The notes beneath the pieces are model-generated. The model was not told the origin of the DNA. It searched no databases and worked only from the letters and a program-made list of their open reading frames with translations. A stretch of DNA of 64,000 nucleotides from GCA-2720975 sp964467985 (lineage in GTDB: Bacteria > Planctomycetota > UBA1135 > GCA-002686595): contig CAYXTP010000007.1 of the NCBI GenBank assembly GCA_964467985.1, forward strand, positions 180,204 through 244,203. The letters are read 5' to 3'. Positions 42,724-52,015 of the stretch are shown here, in pieces (the stretch's first letter is position 1; each line of letters starts with the position of its first letter). The position numbers and the translations under genes were made by a program.

Positions 42724-44523
42724 CTACTCCAGGCCAAATTGGCGCCGTACCCACTGCGGGCGGCTGTAGTCCCAATTCCGCTCGCTCATGCCCGCCATAA
42801 AACCCGGCAGAGTGCGCTCTAGGCAGACCCGAACTTCGTCCTCGAGTCCCAACCGGGAAGCGTACAGGTCTAGGGCGGCACGTTCGTGAGGCGCCCACCT
42901 TCCTTCGCGGATCCGCTGGCAAGTGGCTGCTGCATTGGGGCTGTGTCCCTTGGATAGGTGCACGACCAAGTGCAGCAGGTCCAAGTAAGGCAGGAAACAG
43001 CGCTCACTCGCACCCCAGTCAAAGTACCCCAGAACTGTCCCGTCCCGCCGTACTTGAATGTGCTTGGGCCGCAAGTCGGCGTGGTAGAGCACAAGCGGCA
43101 ACCGTCGGCCCACCAGGCAGGTGCGGGCTTGCGCGTGCATGGACTCCAGCGCCGCCGCCGTCCCGGGGTGTCCGCATACTCGAATGGCGAGCTCAAACCG
43201 CGGGCTGACGAGTTCTGCAAACCGATGCGCATCCAGCAGCGCGTCGGGCTCCACCACAAGCTCTGCGAAATCGCGCGCCACATCCATGAGTAGACGCTTT
43301 TCACAGGCACGTTGGCCCGTGAGTTGGGGCGCGGTCAGTCCACCAAGCCGTCGTTCGCAATGTAGGAAGAGCCCCTCGATCCGATCGGCGACCAGGGGCT
43401 CGGGAATCGGCAGTTGCGGGTGGGTGTCGCGGATGTGCCTCAGGAAATCGGCATCATTGCGCAGCATCCTCTCAGTCGAGGGGTTTGTGGGGATGTGCAG
43501 AATCCATGAGCCCTGGTCGCCGGCGCCCATTTGGGACTCGATCAAGTGACTGCGACCATGGGGCCTTGTCTGCACAAGGCAGTTGTTGCTGCGCGTGGAG
43601 ACCACGTGCTCGACTTGCGGCGTGGGTTCGCCGATGCGCTCGGCCAGCGTGTCCAAGATGCGATCCAAGCGCTTGCTGCCGGCGGTTCTGCGGGATCCGT
43701 GCATGGCAAAGGAGGGCGTGAGCCACGGAAAGAACCCCAGCTTGGCGGCCAGCGTCTTGAGGCGGTTCTTGCGTTCCATGGGGCCGACCGTCAGTCGCGG
43801 CAGCCGCGCATCGAGAGCAACCACATGGCTAAAATCTTTAGCATGGGGGTAGAGGGCGTAGGCCCTCAGTGCAGTGCCCCGCGTGTGGAGCGCTGCGCGT
43901 GTTCCAGCAAGCGAGCGTTCCCCGTTCTTGGGCAAGATTGCCGAACGCAACCAGCCCCACGCACCCGTCTTGGCGTGCTGACCGCGCTGGCCTGTTGAGC
44001 GCTTGTACGCCATACGGTTCTCAGCGCAAACCCAGAGTTCAGCGCGGCACACGCGCCACAGTTCGGCGCTGTCGTGCTCCCATCCGCGAGCCTCGTGGGG
44101 CAGGCCATCCTCTTGCACGACAAGGTCAAAGCTCTCGTCTTCGAATGGTAGCCGGGGGTTTCCGCCCACAAGCAGGCTGCGCCCAACACGACCCAAGGAG
44201 CGGTCTCGCAAATCGGCGAAGGCCAGGCGTAGAGGGCAGGTGTCCACCCGCAACACCTCGAACCCCAGGTGGGCCAAGGCCACTGCCGTCCCCGAACAGG
44301 CGTCGCCGATGAAGAGGGCGCTACCGGAGTTGGACTGCAGCAAGGGTACCCACGCACCGCGTCCCGCATCCAAAAGCAAGGCGAAGGCATCTGCCTCCTC
44401 GGGCGGCAGCTCAAGCAGCAATTGTTCCAGATTCGACTTGAACGCCTGGCTTGAACGGTCGCGATCCAATGCTGCGGCAAGGGCGGTGGCCAGGGAAGGC
44501 GGCGTGGGGCGGGATGAAATCAT
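42724..44523 (-). CDS. Methyltransferase-like / APH-kinase-like fusion protein
   Basis: 599 residues. The N-terminal half (60-230) looks like a class I SAM methyltransferase fold: ALFIGDACSGTAVALAHLGF (motif I, weak Gly pattern), VLRVDTCPLRLAFADL, LPFEDESFDLVVQEDGL (motif III/IV). The C-terminal half (300-570) is an APH/choline-kinase-like fold: HIPTNPSTERMLRNDADFL, YHADLRPKHIQVRRDGTVLG (Brenner motif with His481, Asp483) and FDWGASERCFLPYLDLLHL (DWG metal motif). In the HxDxxxxN motif the Asn is His488. Substrate unknown; a glycan or lipid head group is likely from the WbsX-like and permease neighbours, 18 bases apart. Confidence 0.72.
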   Translation of the reverse strand: MISSRPTPPSLATALAAALDRDRSSQAFKSNLEQLLLELPPEEADAFALLLDAGRGAWVPLLQSNSGSALFIGDACSGTAVALAHLGFEVLRVDTCPLRLAFADLRDRSLGRVGRSLLVGGNPRLPFEDESFDLVVQEDGLPHEARGWEHDSAELWRVCRAELWVCAENRMAYKRSTGQRGQHAKTGAWGWLRSAILPKNGERSLAGTRAALHTRGTALRAYALYPHAKDFSHVVALDARLPRLTVGPMERKNRLKTLAAKLGFFPWLTPSFAMHGSRRTAGSKRLDRILDTLAERIGEPTPQVEHVVSTRSNNCLVQTRPHGRSHLIESQMGAGDQGSWILHIPTNPSTERMLRNDADFLRHIRDTHPQLPIPEPLVADRIEGLFLHCERRLGGLTAPQLTGQRACEKRLLMDVARDFAELVVEPDALLDAHRFAELVSPRFELAIRVCGHPGTAAALESMHAQARTCLVGRRLPLVLYHADLRPKHIQVRRDGTVLGYFDWGASERCFLPYLDLLHLVVHLSKGHSPNAAATCQRIREGRWAPHERAALDLYASRLGLEDEVRVCLERTLPGFMAGMSERNWDYSRPQWVRRQFGLE

Positions 44524-44541
44524 GGGGTTCTTCTCGCTAGC

Positions 44542-45672
44542 CTAGCGCGACGGCCGAGACTCGCGTACGGCTTCCATCCAGCCCATTCCGAAGCGCTGAT
44601 CGGGTTCCAAGTAATGGCCTTCACTCCACTCATTCAAGGAAGCCACAAAGACGATCGGTGGGTCACACTCCTGCCCGAAAGCAAGTGCTCGTTCGAGCGC
44701 ACGCTTGAAGCGCGCAGGATTCTCACCAGTCACCACAGGCGACCAGGGGTACTTGCCGGGTCGCTCACGGCCGAAGTCTGCTGCGCGCGGTGATGCGTCC
44801 CAGCCAGGGGCGACGGAGGGCATGTAGGGCAATCCGGATCGTTCGGCAAAGTCCGGCCACTGGGCTTCTCGTTTCAGTGCGCACTCGGCGTAGTCCTGCA
44901 ATGACGGGCCCTTCCATTCAGGCAAGAGGACGTAATGCGTGACGCTGTCGAAACCGACCTCTCCGAGTTGATGGATCACGTCGTCCGCGGGGTCGATGGC
45001 GGCAAGGTGCAGATCGGGGTAGCCACTCTTCGCAAGCCAGTGGCGGGCCTCAGCGATAGCCTCTCGTGCGCCGTCAAGCCAGAGCTCCCGCAAGAAGAAC
45101 GTCGAGTCAAAGATGGAGAAGTACGCACGCCCTGCGACGAGCATGTAGTTGGGTCGCGTGAAGTAGGTCTGCGCCAGGTGCGCCACCAGGGTCACGAAGT
45201 CCTGCACGTCACTTTGGACCCGTCTCGACTCGTCAATTACTGGCAGGTCGCTGCGGCGTACGGGCAGCACGCGGCGTGGCATGCGGTTGGCCCACATCAG
45301 CGCAAATGGAGCCTGGGTGCCGGTGGGACTGCCTAGGAACCCGAGGTCGAGCGCATCCTCAAAGACGCGCTTGCCCCGACACCAAAAGAATCCGTACACG
45401 AACGCATCGATGCCGTGGTCCAAGGCCAGGCGGATGCGTCGTTCGACCTGCACCGGATCGCGGTCGTCGTAAGGACCCCATTGGGGCAGGCGTGGTTGCC
45501 GGTGCTCTTCAAAGCGTGGCTGACAGTCCCGCACCAACTCCCACTCGGTGAAGCCCGGGTGGAAGGACTTGTCCCGTTCAGGAATGGGGTGCCAGCCCGG
45601 ATAGACATAGGCACAGATCCGCGCGGCCGAACTACGTCCCGGTTGGTGATCGTCGCTAGTGGGTGACGGCAC
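44542..45672 (-). CDS. WbsX / GH99-like (glycosyltransferase-associated) protein
   Basis: 376 residues. N-terminal YVYPGWHPIPERDKSFHPGF, WELVRDCQPRF and DRDPVQVERRIRLALDHGID are characteristic of the WbsX family, related to glycoside hydrolase family 99 and found in O-antigen and capsule clusters. A C-terminal FVASLNEWSEGHYLEPDQRF motif holds the Glu-Trp-x-Glu pattern of the GH99-like active site. No signal peptide, so cytoplasmic action on a glycan precursor is possible; the exact reaction is unknown in the family. It lies 18 bases upstream of the methyltransferase/kinase fusion and 18 bases downstream of the MFS gene. Confidence 0.88.
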   Translation of the reverse strand: MPSPTSDDHQPGRSSAARICAYVYPGWHPIPERDKSFHPGFTEWELVRDCQPRFEEHRQPRLPQWGPYDDRDPVQVERRIRLALDHGIDAFVYGFFWCRGKRVFEDALDLGFLGSPTGTQAPFALMWANRMPRRVLPVRRSDLPVIDESRRVQSDVQDFVTLVAHLAQTYFTRPNYMLVAGRAYFSIFDSTFFLRELWLDGAREAIAEARHWLAKSGYPDLHLAAIDPADDVIHQLGEVGFDSVTHYVLLPEWKGPSLQDYAECALKREAQWPDFAERSGLPYMPSVAPGWDASPRAADFGRERPGKYPWSPVVTGENPARFKRALERALAFGQECDPPIVFVASLNEWSEGHYLEPDQRFGMGWMEAVRESRPSR

Positions 45673-45690
45673 GCGTCACGGTTTCGGTCC

Positions 45691-47268
45691 TCACCCTTCC
45701 TCTTCCGCGAGGGTGACAGGCTTGTAGCCTCCTCTCATGCGGAAGTAGAGGGCGATCACACCAAAGGCAATCAGGAGCAGGAGTGGGAAGCGAACTGCGT
45801 AGACAAGGACGTCACGCCCCGCGTCTTCGTTTGCTCCATCCCACACGGTCTTGGCCGCGCCTTGTTCGCCTTCGGGCAAGGCCGCGATAACGGCAGTCAC
45901 CTTCTCGGGGTCGATTTTCTCATGGGTCATCCAGAAGAACTCGCCCTCCGCACTCGCCCCACTGGCCAGGGCAGGTGCCTCGGCAACGACTTTCTTGTGG
46001 ATGGACTTGTCGAAAGCCACGCCCAAGATTGGAGTGCCAATGATGCCTGCAGAGAGCAATCCGATGGCGGAAACCGTGTTGAGGGTCAGCGCCCCACCGC
46101 GTGGGTAGCGTTCGGAAGTGAAGCCCAAGATGCAGGGCCAATAGAAGGTCTGTCCCAGGGCGTACAGCGTGAACGCCACGAAGATGGCCATGTCAGCCGC
46201 ACTGGAGAGCCAGTACAGGCCCACGGCAGAGAACAGCCCGCTGATACACAGCAAGCTAGGCGGCGAGAACACGCGCAAGATGCCCCCCGCAAACACGCGG
46301 AAGACGAGCATGATGGCAGCCGAGAAAACCAACGCAGATGCTGGGTTCCACTCCTTTGCCAACAGCACAGGTTCCATGAGCTTCTTGATCCAGCCGTCGG
46401 TTCCGAGCTCGGCGGTTGCGACGGGAATCATCAGCAGGCAGAGCAGGAAGAACAGCGGGCGACCTAGCCCCTTCACCATGAAGCCAAAGACTCCGCCGAC
46501 CCCCAATCCGCTCAGGAAACTGACCATGAACCAGTTTTCGGGCTTGGTCCAATCCGTCAACTGGTCCACCTGGTTGCCGATCTCGTAGATCATCAGGCAA
46601 GAGGCCAGGCTAGCTCCTAGGAAGCCGACTTGACGCAGCATGACGATGTAGGGCACACCCGCTTGAACGCGTTCGTCCACCGGGAACTTGCAGGGCCGGT
46701 ACATCAGGGCGTAGGCAGCGGCGGGCAAGATGATCCAGAGGGCGTGGACCTTCCAGCCCAGATCTTCCACCAATCCGTCAGCACCGATGATGAGAAGGGT
46801 CCCGACTACCAGGCCCGCCGGCCAGGCGGCGTGCAGGATCGTCAACCATTTCGTCTTCTCCTTCGGGTAGACTGCGGCGCAAATGGGGTTGATCACGGCT
46901 TCAACGATCCCGTGCCCGAGCCCCGCGCAGATGGCAAATAGGTAGAGGGATCCGTAGCTGTCGGAGAGGAAGGTGCCCACGCCCGAAACAGCCTGCAGCG
47001 CAAACGCCAGGTACATGGGCTTGCGGTAGCCCGTGCGGTCCACGAAGAGGCTAAAGCCGATCATCGTGATCGCGATGGGCCACAGGGAGGCGCCGAAGAC
47101 CTCGCCCACCTGCTGCTGGGTGAGATTCAGTTCTGCCCCGTAAGCGCTGCCCATGGCCACGCGGAAAGCGAAGCCAAATCCGGCGGCGGTCAGGGCCAGG
47201 AAACTGGCCCAGAAGAGCAGCTTCTTTTCGTGGGCGGACAGATCGCTACCGGTTACGACACCGTTCAT
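45691..47268 (-). CDS. MFS sugar permease, FucP-like (FHS) family
   Basis: 525 residues with 12 predicted TM helices, for example LLFWASFLALTAAGFGFAFRV, LYLFAICAGLGHGIVEAVINP, and GLVVGTLLIIGADGLVEDLGW. The loop 2-3 motif is FVDRTGYRKPMYLAF. The motif LHAAWPAGLVVGTLL near residue 145 is common in planctomycete FucP-like permeases. A long extra loop lies at about 420-480. It likely imports a sugar by proton symport. First gene of a three-gene unit with the WbsX-like protein and the methyltransferase/kinase fusion, so the imported sugar or a related product may feed glycan modification (inference). Confidence 0.93.
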   Translation of the reverse strand: MNGVVTGSDLSAHEKKLLFWASFLALTAAGFGFAFRVAMGSAYGAELNLTQQQVGEVFGASLWPIAITMIGFSLFVDRTGYRKPMYLAFALQAVSGVGTFLSDSYGSLYLFAICAGLGHGIVEAVINPICAAVYPKEKTKWLTILHAAWPAGLVVGTLLIIGADGLVEDLGWKVHALWIILPAAAYALMYRPCKFPVDERVQAGVPYIVMLRQVGFLGASLASCLMIYEIGNQVDQLTDWTKPENWFMVSFLSGLGVGGVFGFMVKGLGRPLFFLLCLLMIPVATAELGTDGWIKKLMEPVLLAKEWNPASALVFSAAIMLVFRVFAGGILRVFSPPSLLCISGLFSAVGLYWLSSAADMAIFVAFTLYALGQTFYWPCILGFTSERYPRGGALTLNTVSAIGLLSAGIIGTPILGVAFDKSIHKKVVAEAPALASGASAEGEFFWMTHEKIDPEKVTAVIAALPEGEQGAAKTVWDGANEDAGRDVLVYAVRFPLLLLIAFGVIALYFRMRGGYKPVTLAEEEG

Positions 47269-47416
47269 GGGGTTCCTTGGGGGGGCTTGGCCTGGGGGCG
47301 CCTAGGGGGAGAGCGTTGCTCCCCGGCGGGGCTATCTAACCGAATCCCCAAGCCCGACGCACTCTTCACATCCTGGAAGGGCTCCAAAAAGCGCCGCAGC
47401 AGGGCGGGCGTGGTGC

Positions 47417-48151
47417 TCAGAGCGAATCGGCCAGCCAGGGAACCACCAGGTTTCCGACCTCGTCCAGCCGGCCGGTGAAGCAGTGATCTGCACTCTCAAT
47501 GGGAGCCAGCTGGGCTTTGCCGCGGCAGGCTTGAGCGCAGCGCACAGAATCTTCGAGAGGAACCAATTCGTCCTGTGTTCCGTGCACCAGTAGCCAGGGA
47601 ATCGAAATCCGACGCGCCTGCGGAAGAGTCGTCTGAATTTTCTGCGCGTCGTTTAGGAGAGTCTCGCTGAGTCGGGCGTGTTCGCGTCCGAGCATCAAGT
47701 CTCGTCCGGGGGTGAGATGCCCGAAGTGACGTTGCATGAATCCGTCCACTTCCGTCATGCCGGCCAATGACACAAGTGCTCGCAGCCGGTCGTCCTCGGC
47801 CGCACGCATGACGCCCACCGCTCCGCCCATGCTGTGCCCAATGTAGCCGATCCTCCCCTCACCCACGGCGTCGATGACCGCGCCCAGATCTGCGACCTCC
47901 TTGGAAATACAGCAATCTGCGAAGCGCCCCCCAGACTGACCGTTGCCTGCAAAGGAGAACCGAATGGAGGCGATGCCCACGACGGCCAGCGCATCGCAGA
48001 GATGAACCAAGTAGGGTCGATCGTGGTGAGAGGTGACTCCGTGACCGACGATCACGAATTTGCGTTCAGAGTCCTCTCCAGGGTCCAGGGCGGGCGTGAA
48101 CACGTGGTCGAGTCGTTCACCCGAGGGATTGAGGATCTCACGGTCTCTCAT
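47417..48151 (-). CDS. Alpha/beta hydrolase
   Basis: 244 residues. Nucleophile elbow GHSMGG (YIGHSMGGAVGVM), oxyanion-loop motif VGHGVTSHHD, catalytic Asp in LVHGTQDELVPL and catalytic His in ESADHCFTG. Similar to hydrolases of the DUF1749/serine aminopeptidase S33-like group, acting on small esters or peptides. No signal peptide, so cytoplasmic. The ATG overlaps the upstream SGNH gene stop by 4 bases. Confidence 0.93.
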   Translation of the reverse strand: MRDREILNPSGERLDHVFTPALDPGEDSERKFVIVGHGVTSHHDRPYLVHLCDALAVVGIASIRFSFAGNGQSGGRFADCCISKEVADLGAVIDAVGEGRIGYIGHSMGGAVGVMRAAEDDRLRALVSLAGMTEVDGFMQRHFGHLTPGRDLMLGREHARLSETLLNDAQKIQTTLPQARRISIPWLLVHGTQDELVPLEDSVRCAQACRGKAQLAPIESADHCFTGRLDEVGNLVVPWLADSL

Positions 48152-49506
48152 TCGTCGTCGGCGATCACACTGTCGATTTCGGCCAGAGCCTGTGGCTCAG
48201 CCTGTGCCGCAACTTCAGATTCAACCACTGGAAAGGCTCCTGCGGCACTCCCTTCGCTAGAGGTTAGCCCCATTTCCTTTGCAATGTTGAATCCCAAGAT
48301 GGCGTTGCCTTCCTGAGTGAAGTGACAGCTATCCACATAGACGGTCTGTTCTACGTCCTCGAACGTGTTGCAGGCGTCGATGGCCTCGACCCCAAGTTCT
48401 CTCAGCTCGGCGAGCGCTCGGCGCAACAGTGGATACCCCCGCACGACGGCCGGGTGAAGTCGAGCGTCACCGATTCCGACGCGGCGTTCATCTTCCGTCA
48501 GCACTTTCGAGCCCTTGTCGTGCATCGTCGGTTGCAACACATGCACGTACCGAATGCCGCGCGCCTCGCATAGCTGGTGCATGGCCAGCGACGATCGCTT
48601 CCAGCAGGCTACCGATTCTCGCACTCCGTCGCGGCCCTTCTTCGGCACGCCATACCCCAGAGCGCCCTTGCGACTCAGGTTATCGGTCCGCCTTGCGGTC
48701 AGAGCCTCTTGGGCTGCAGCCCATTCAGCGCGGGCCCCGGCGATGCGAGAGAGGGCGAGGATTCCCATGAACGCGCTGGCGCAGTCACCCCGGTCCAAGA
48801 TTTCCTGGCCTAAATCCAACACGTTCGTCTGGGCTTGATGGACTCGCAGAAGATCCTCGAACTCCTCCTGCTCCGTCCCTTGCTTCGAAAGCAGCGAACC
48901 CCAATGGCCACGGGATGGGAAGCTAGGCTCGAATCCAGCCCCCAGGTTGCCGCTCCCGATGCGCAGCTCGTTGAGCCCATCCAGGTTGATCACCAGGTCC
49001 GGGTGACATCCCTGGGAAAGCAGGTAGGCCAGCTGGGTGAACTGCTGCGGCTGCTTGTAGCCCGGAACGGAGAGGCCGAACACCTCCACCGGACGCCCTG
49101 CCGTCTCTCCCGACTCCTCCAGGTATTGCGTGAGTGCGTCAAGTCCCCTGCCCTGGAAGCCTGCAGCCACGGATCCACCTTGCACCAGGATTTCATAGGC
49201 GTCGCCCTTTCCTGAACGGAAGTGCTTCACCATTTCCGTTGTGAGTGAGGCCGTCCGGTAAGGGACGTAGCCTGTGTAGGGCTGCAGCTGGTACTTCGGT
49301 CCCTTGCGTTGACCTCGCTCATCTAGCTCTGCGTCGACTCCGGCCGTCAAGCCACCTACAGCATTCAGCACTTCACCGATGGCCTGTTCGGTCGCGGCCC
49401 GCGTGTACCCCCGACCTTGGAACTTGAGCCACATACGGGTGACTCCCTCAACCAAGGCCAGGGAGACAACCAGGGAGGCGAGGACCAGGAGCAAGCGACG
49501 CAACAT
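48148..49506 (-). CDS. SGNH/GDSL-like membrane-anchored protein
   Basis: 452 residues. N-terminal TM/signal anchor (LLLVLASLVVSLALVEGV). An SGNH-like domain: LVQGGSVAAGFQG (block I with Ser), FGLSVPGYKQPQQ, LVINLDGLNEL (block III Asn) and DSCHFTQEGN (Asp-x2-His, block V). A large insertion (KQGTEQEEFEDLLRVHQ to GVRESVACWK) is typical of planctomycete members. Members act as esterases or acetyl-transferases on surface polysaccharides. A TATCCT hexamer (minus) lies 6 bases before the ATG. Coupled to the downstream alpha/beta hydrolase. Confidence 0.82.
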   Translation of the reverse strand: MLRRLLLVLASLVVSLALVEGVTRMWLKFQGRGYTRAATEQAIGEVLNAVGGLTAGVDAELDERGQRKGPKYQLQPYTGYVPYRTASLTTEMVKHFRSGKGDAYEILVQGGSVAAGFQGRGLDALTQYLEESGETAGRPVEVFGLSVPGYKQPQQFTQLAYLLSQGCHPDLVINLDGLNELRIGSGNLGAGFEPSFPSRGHWGSLLSKQGTEQEEFEDLLRVHQAQTNVLDLGQEILDRGDCASAFMGILALSRIAGARAEWAAAQEALTARRTDNLSRKGALGYGVPKKGRDGVRESVACWKRSSLAMHQLCEARGIRYVHVLQPTMHDKGSKVLTEDERRVGIGDARLHPAVVRGYPLLRRALAELRELGVEAIDACNTFEDVEQTVYVDSCHFTQEGNAILGFNIAKEMGLTSSEGSAAGAFPVVESEVAAQAEPQALAEIDSVIADDE

Positions 49507-49571
49507 GCCCCCAGGATACGGGCCCTGGCGACTTGTGGCGGGCCGAACTCGTTATCCTCTGCAGCTGCACC

Positions 49572-50255
49572 ATGCCGCGCACCAAACGTCAAAAATGGGA
49601 CTCCAATCGAGGCTTGGAGCGAGTCTACGAGCCGTGTGTTCGGTCCTCTGTGGCGGGGCCCAGTAACTTGCGCGGTGGATGGCACGCGGACGTGTTTGGA
49701 AACGCCAACCCGATCACTTTGGAACTGGGTTGTGGCAAAGGTGAGTACACGCTGGAGCTCGCGCGCCTCCATCCCGAACGCAATTTCATCGGCGTGGACA
49801 TCAAAGGCCATCGGTTTTGGCACGGCGCACAGGCTGCCTCCGAGACCGGTCTGCGCAATTCGGCTTTCCTGCGCGCCAAGATTGAGTTCATTGAGAGCCA
49901 CGTGGCTCCCGGAGAGGCGCGCGAGATCTGGCTGCCCTTCTCCGATCCGCAGCCGAACGATGAGCGCGGCACCAAGCGCTTGACGGGGGCCCCCTTCTTG
50001 GAGCGCTACCGTCGACTGCTCGGTCCAGGAGGCATCGTACACGTGAAGACGGACAGTCCGTTCCTACACGAGCAAACCCTGTTGAGCGCAGCCGCATGTC
50101 AGGTGCAGGTCACCCTAGAGATTTCGAATCTGTACGCCAATTCGGCGGCCGGCCTCGACCCCCTTCTACAGGAGTGGCTTGCGATTCAGACACGCTATGA
50201 GCAGCGTTGGTTGCGGCGCGGCTGCACGATTTCCTACCTGCAGTTGCGCCTCTGA
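49572..50255 (+). CDS. trmB: tRNA (guanine(46)-N7)-methyltransferase TrmB
   Basis: 227 residues from ATG 49572 (MPRTKRQKWDSNRG). It uses SAM to make m7G46 in tRNA variable loops. Motifs: ITLELGCGKGEYTLELARLH (SAM motif I), FIGVDIKGHRFWHG (motif II), IWLPFSDPQPNDERGTKRL (the DPxP(K)xRHxKRR catalytic region; Arg/Thr-rich variant) and GIVHVKTDSPFLHE. Length normal. Divergent from the SGNH gene (65 bases) and convergent with the SDR gene (14 bases). Confidence 0.95.
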   Translation: MPRTKRQKWDSNRGLERVYEPCVRSSVAGPSNLRGGWHADVFGNANPITLELGCGKGEYTLELARLHPERNFIGVDIKGHRFWHGAQAASETGLRNSAFLRAKIEFIESHVAPGEAREIWLPFSDPQPNDERGTKRLTGAPFLERYRRLLGPGGIVHVKTDSPFLHEQTLLSAAACQVQVTLEISNLYANSAAGLDPLLQEWLAIQTRYEQRWLRRGCTISYLQLRL

Positions 50256-50269
50256 GCCTCGCGAGTGGC

Positions 50270-51877
50270 TTACCAACGGGTGGGGGCGTAGTCCTTCAGG
50301 AACTGCCCCCAGCAGTGCACGCCCGTGTTGAAACCGGAGAAGATCGGGTCGATCACGCGCGCGGCTCCATCCACTGAGTCGAGTGGCGGAGCGAAGCGTT
50401 GGCTTTGCTCTTTTTCTACTGTCTTCTCAAAGGGGTCTTCGTCGGTGACCCAGCCCGTATCCACGCTGTTCATGTGGATGCCACTCTTGAAGTAGTCGGC
50501 TGCCGACGTGCGCGTCATCATGTTGAGTGCCGCTTTTGCCATGTTCGTGTGGGGGTGACGCGTGGTCTTGAAAGTCCGATAGAACTGCCCCTCCATAGCG
50601 GAAACATTGACTACGTGCTTGTCTGCACTCTCGATCTTGGCCATCAAGCCCTTGAGGCGTGCGGTCAAGACGAACGGTGCCACCGAATTCACGAGCTGGA
50701 CCTCGATCAATTCCACAGTGGGCACTTCGTTCAGTTCCATGCGCCATGAATTCTTGCTACGCAAGTCGAGTTGTTGGCCTTCCCCATCCAGCATGTCCTC
50801 CGGGAACAGAGCCGCTTGGTCCGCTTCACCGAGCAGATCGAGTTGGCTCATGCCGGCGGCTTGGGTCAGTCCCTGCAATGGAGAGGCCGCGGCAGCCGCA
50901 GGCAATCGATCCTCGCCCTCGGCGGGCGGGCTGCCGGTGCTCAGTTGTGCCTGCGCGCCCTCTTCAGAGGTCAACCCGCTGACCAGCGCCTCATGGCGGC
51001 GGACGAGCTCCCGCGTTGCAGCCGGAAGATCCTTGAAAATCTCATCCTGCATCAAGTGCGCGCTATAGGCCGGAGGGCGGCGCACGGTCTGACACGCGTT
51101 GTGGATCAGGAAATCCAGTCGCTCGTATTCTTCGTTCACGTGCGCGGCGAAGGCCTCGACACTGGGTGTGTGGCGCAGATCGAGCCCGTAGATGTGCAGG
51201 CGCCCCCGCCAGTGCGCAAAATCCGCTTCAGCTGCAAATCGCTTGGCCGAATCACAGGGAAATCGGGTCGTGGCGATCAAACTCGCTCCCGCACGCAGCA
51301 ACATCAAAGAGGCTTCGTATCCGATCTTCACTCGTGACCCGGTTACGAGGGCAACACGGCCTGAGAGGTCCGCCGTTTGCAATCGCTTGTGCCAATTGAG
51401 TCTGGCACAGGGGGGACACAGGGCGTCGTAGTGGCTGTGCAGGTCCCGGTATTCCTCCTTGCAGATGTAGCAGCGCGCGGGCTCTTCCAGGCGTTGGGCG
51501 GCGACCTCACCCTGCATCGGCTGCCAGGCCTGCTTCTCGAGCAGCTGCTTGTCACGGTCGCTGATGTCGAGGCTCGGGGGGGCAACAGGGAAACGCAACG
51601 ACCTCTTGAGTGCACGATTGCTGGTTGCATTGAGCGCGAGGTCGTCCTGCGTGCGCACCTGCTCGCGCGCCAGACGCCTGCGCGCGTTGCTGAGCACGCG
51701 TCTCGCCTTGCGGTCCGGGAGCGCGATTTGTCCGGCAGCTCGACGCAGTCGATTGAGTACCTCCTCATCCATCTGCGCCAACTGGCTCGGATCCCGTGCC
51801 CACTGCTCGAGCTGCCGCAGCAGACGTTCGTTCTCTTCAGGGGAGAGCGGGTCGTCAGGGGTTGAGTCTTCGTCCAT
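50270..51877 (-). CDS. SDR oxidoreductase with N-terminal zinc ribbon
   Basis: 535 residues from ATG 51877 (MDEDSTPDDPLSPEENERLL). Residues 1-120 are acidic/helical. A zinc ribbon follows at about 138-168 (C-Y-I-C ... C-P-P-C), then an SDR Rossmann fold: GRVALVTGSRVKIGYEASLM (cofactor motif), FLIHNACQTVRR (NAG-like motif), VVNVSAMEGQFYRT (Ser). The usual Tyr-x3-Lys reads T-N-M-A-K, so catalytic Tyr is replaced by Thr. A roughly 110-residue insertion lies between the Asn motif and the Ser motif. Relatives occur in several bacteria and fungi; substrate unknown. A TAGAAT -10-like hexamer (51908-51913) and a 6-base hairpin (51885-51900) lie just upstream. Confidence 0.85.
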   Translation of the reverse strand: MDEDSTPDDPLSPEENERLLRQLEQWARDPSQLAQMDEEVLNRLRRAAGQIALPDRKARRVLSNARRRLAREQVRTQDDLALNATSNRALKRSLRFPVAPPSLDISDRDKQLLEKQAWQPMQGEVAAQRLEEPARCYICKEEYRDLHSHYDALCPPCARLNWHKRLQTADLSGRVALVTGSRVKIGYEASLMLLRAGASLIATTRFPCDSAKRFAAEADFAHWRGRLHIYGLDLRHTPSVEAFAAHVNEEYERLDFLIHNACQTVRRPPAYSAHLMQDEIFKDLPAATRELVRRHEALVSGLTSEEGAQAQLSTGSPPAEGEDRLPAAAAASPLQGLTQAAGMSQLDLLGEADQAALFPEDMLDGEGQQLDLRSKNSWRMELNEVPTVELIEVQLVNSVAPFVLTARLKGLMAKIESADKHVVNVSAMEGQFYRTFKTTRHPHTNMAKAALNMMTRTSAADYFKSGIHMNSVDTGWVTDEDPFEKTVEKEQSQRFAPPLDSVDGAARVIDPIFSGFNTGVHCWGQFLKDYAPTRW

Positions 51878-51884
51878 GTCCAAG

Positions 51885-51900
51885 CCGGGCTTGTGCCCGG
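51885..51900 (-). promoter_or_regulatory. Small hairpin in SDR gene leader
   Basis: Perfect stem CCGGGC/GCCCGG with a 4-base loop, between a TAGAAT -10-like hexamer (51908-51913) and the ATG at 51877. It falls where a ribosome-binding site would be, and may modulate initiation. Confidence 0.4.
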
Positions 51901-52015
51901 TGGTGGGATTCTAGCGCCTGCACACCTGGCGTCTTCCCCCTAGCCCACGGGTGGGGGCGACATGGGGCCCCAGCGTCCATGCCTTTTTGTTGGCAGTCGG
52001 GTATTGTCCTGCGCC

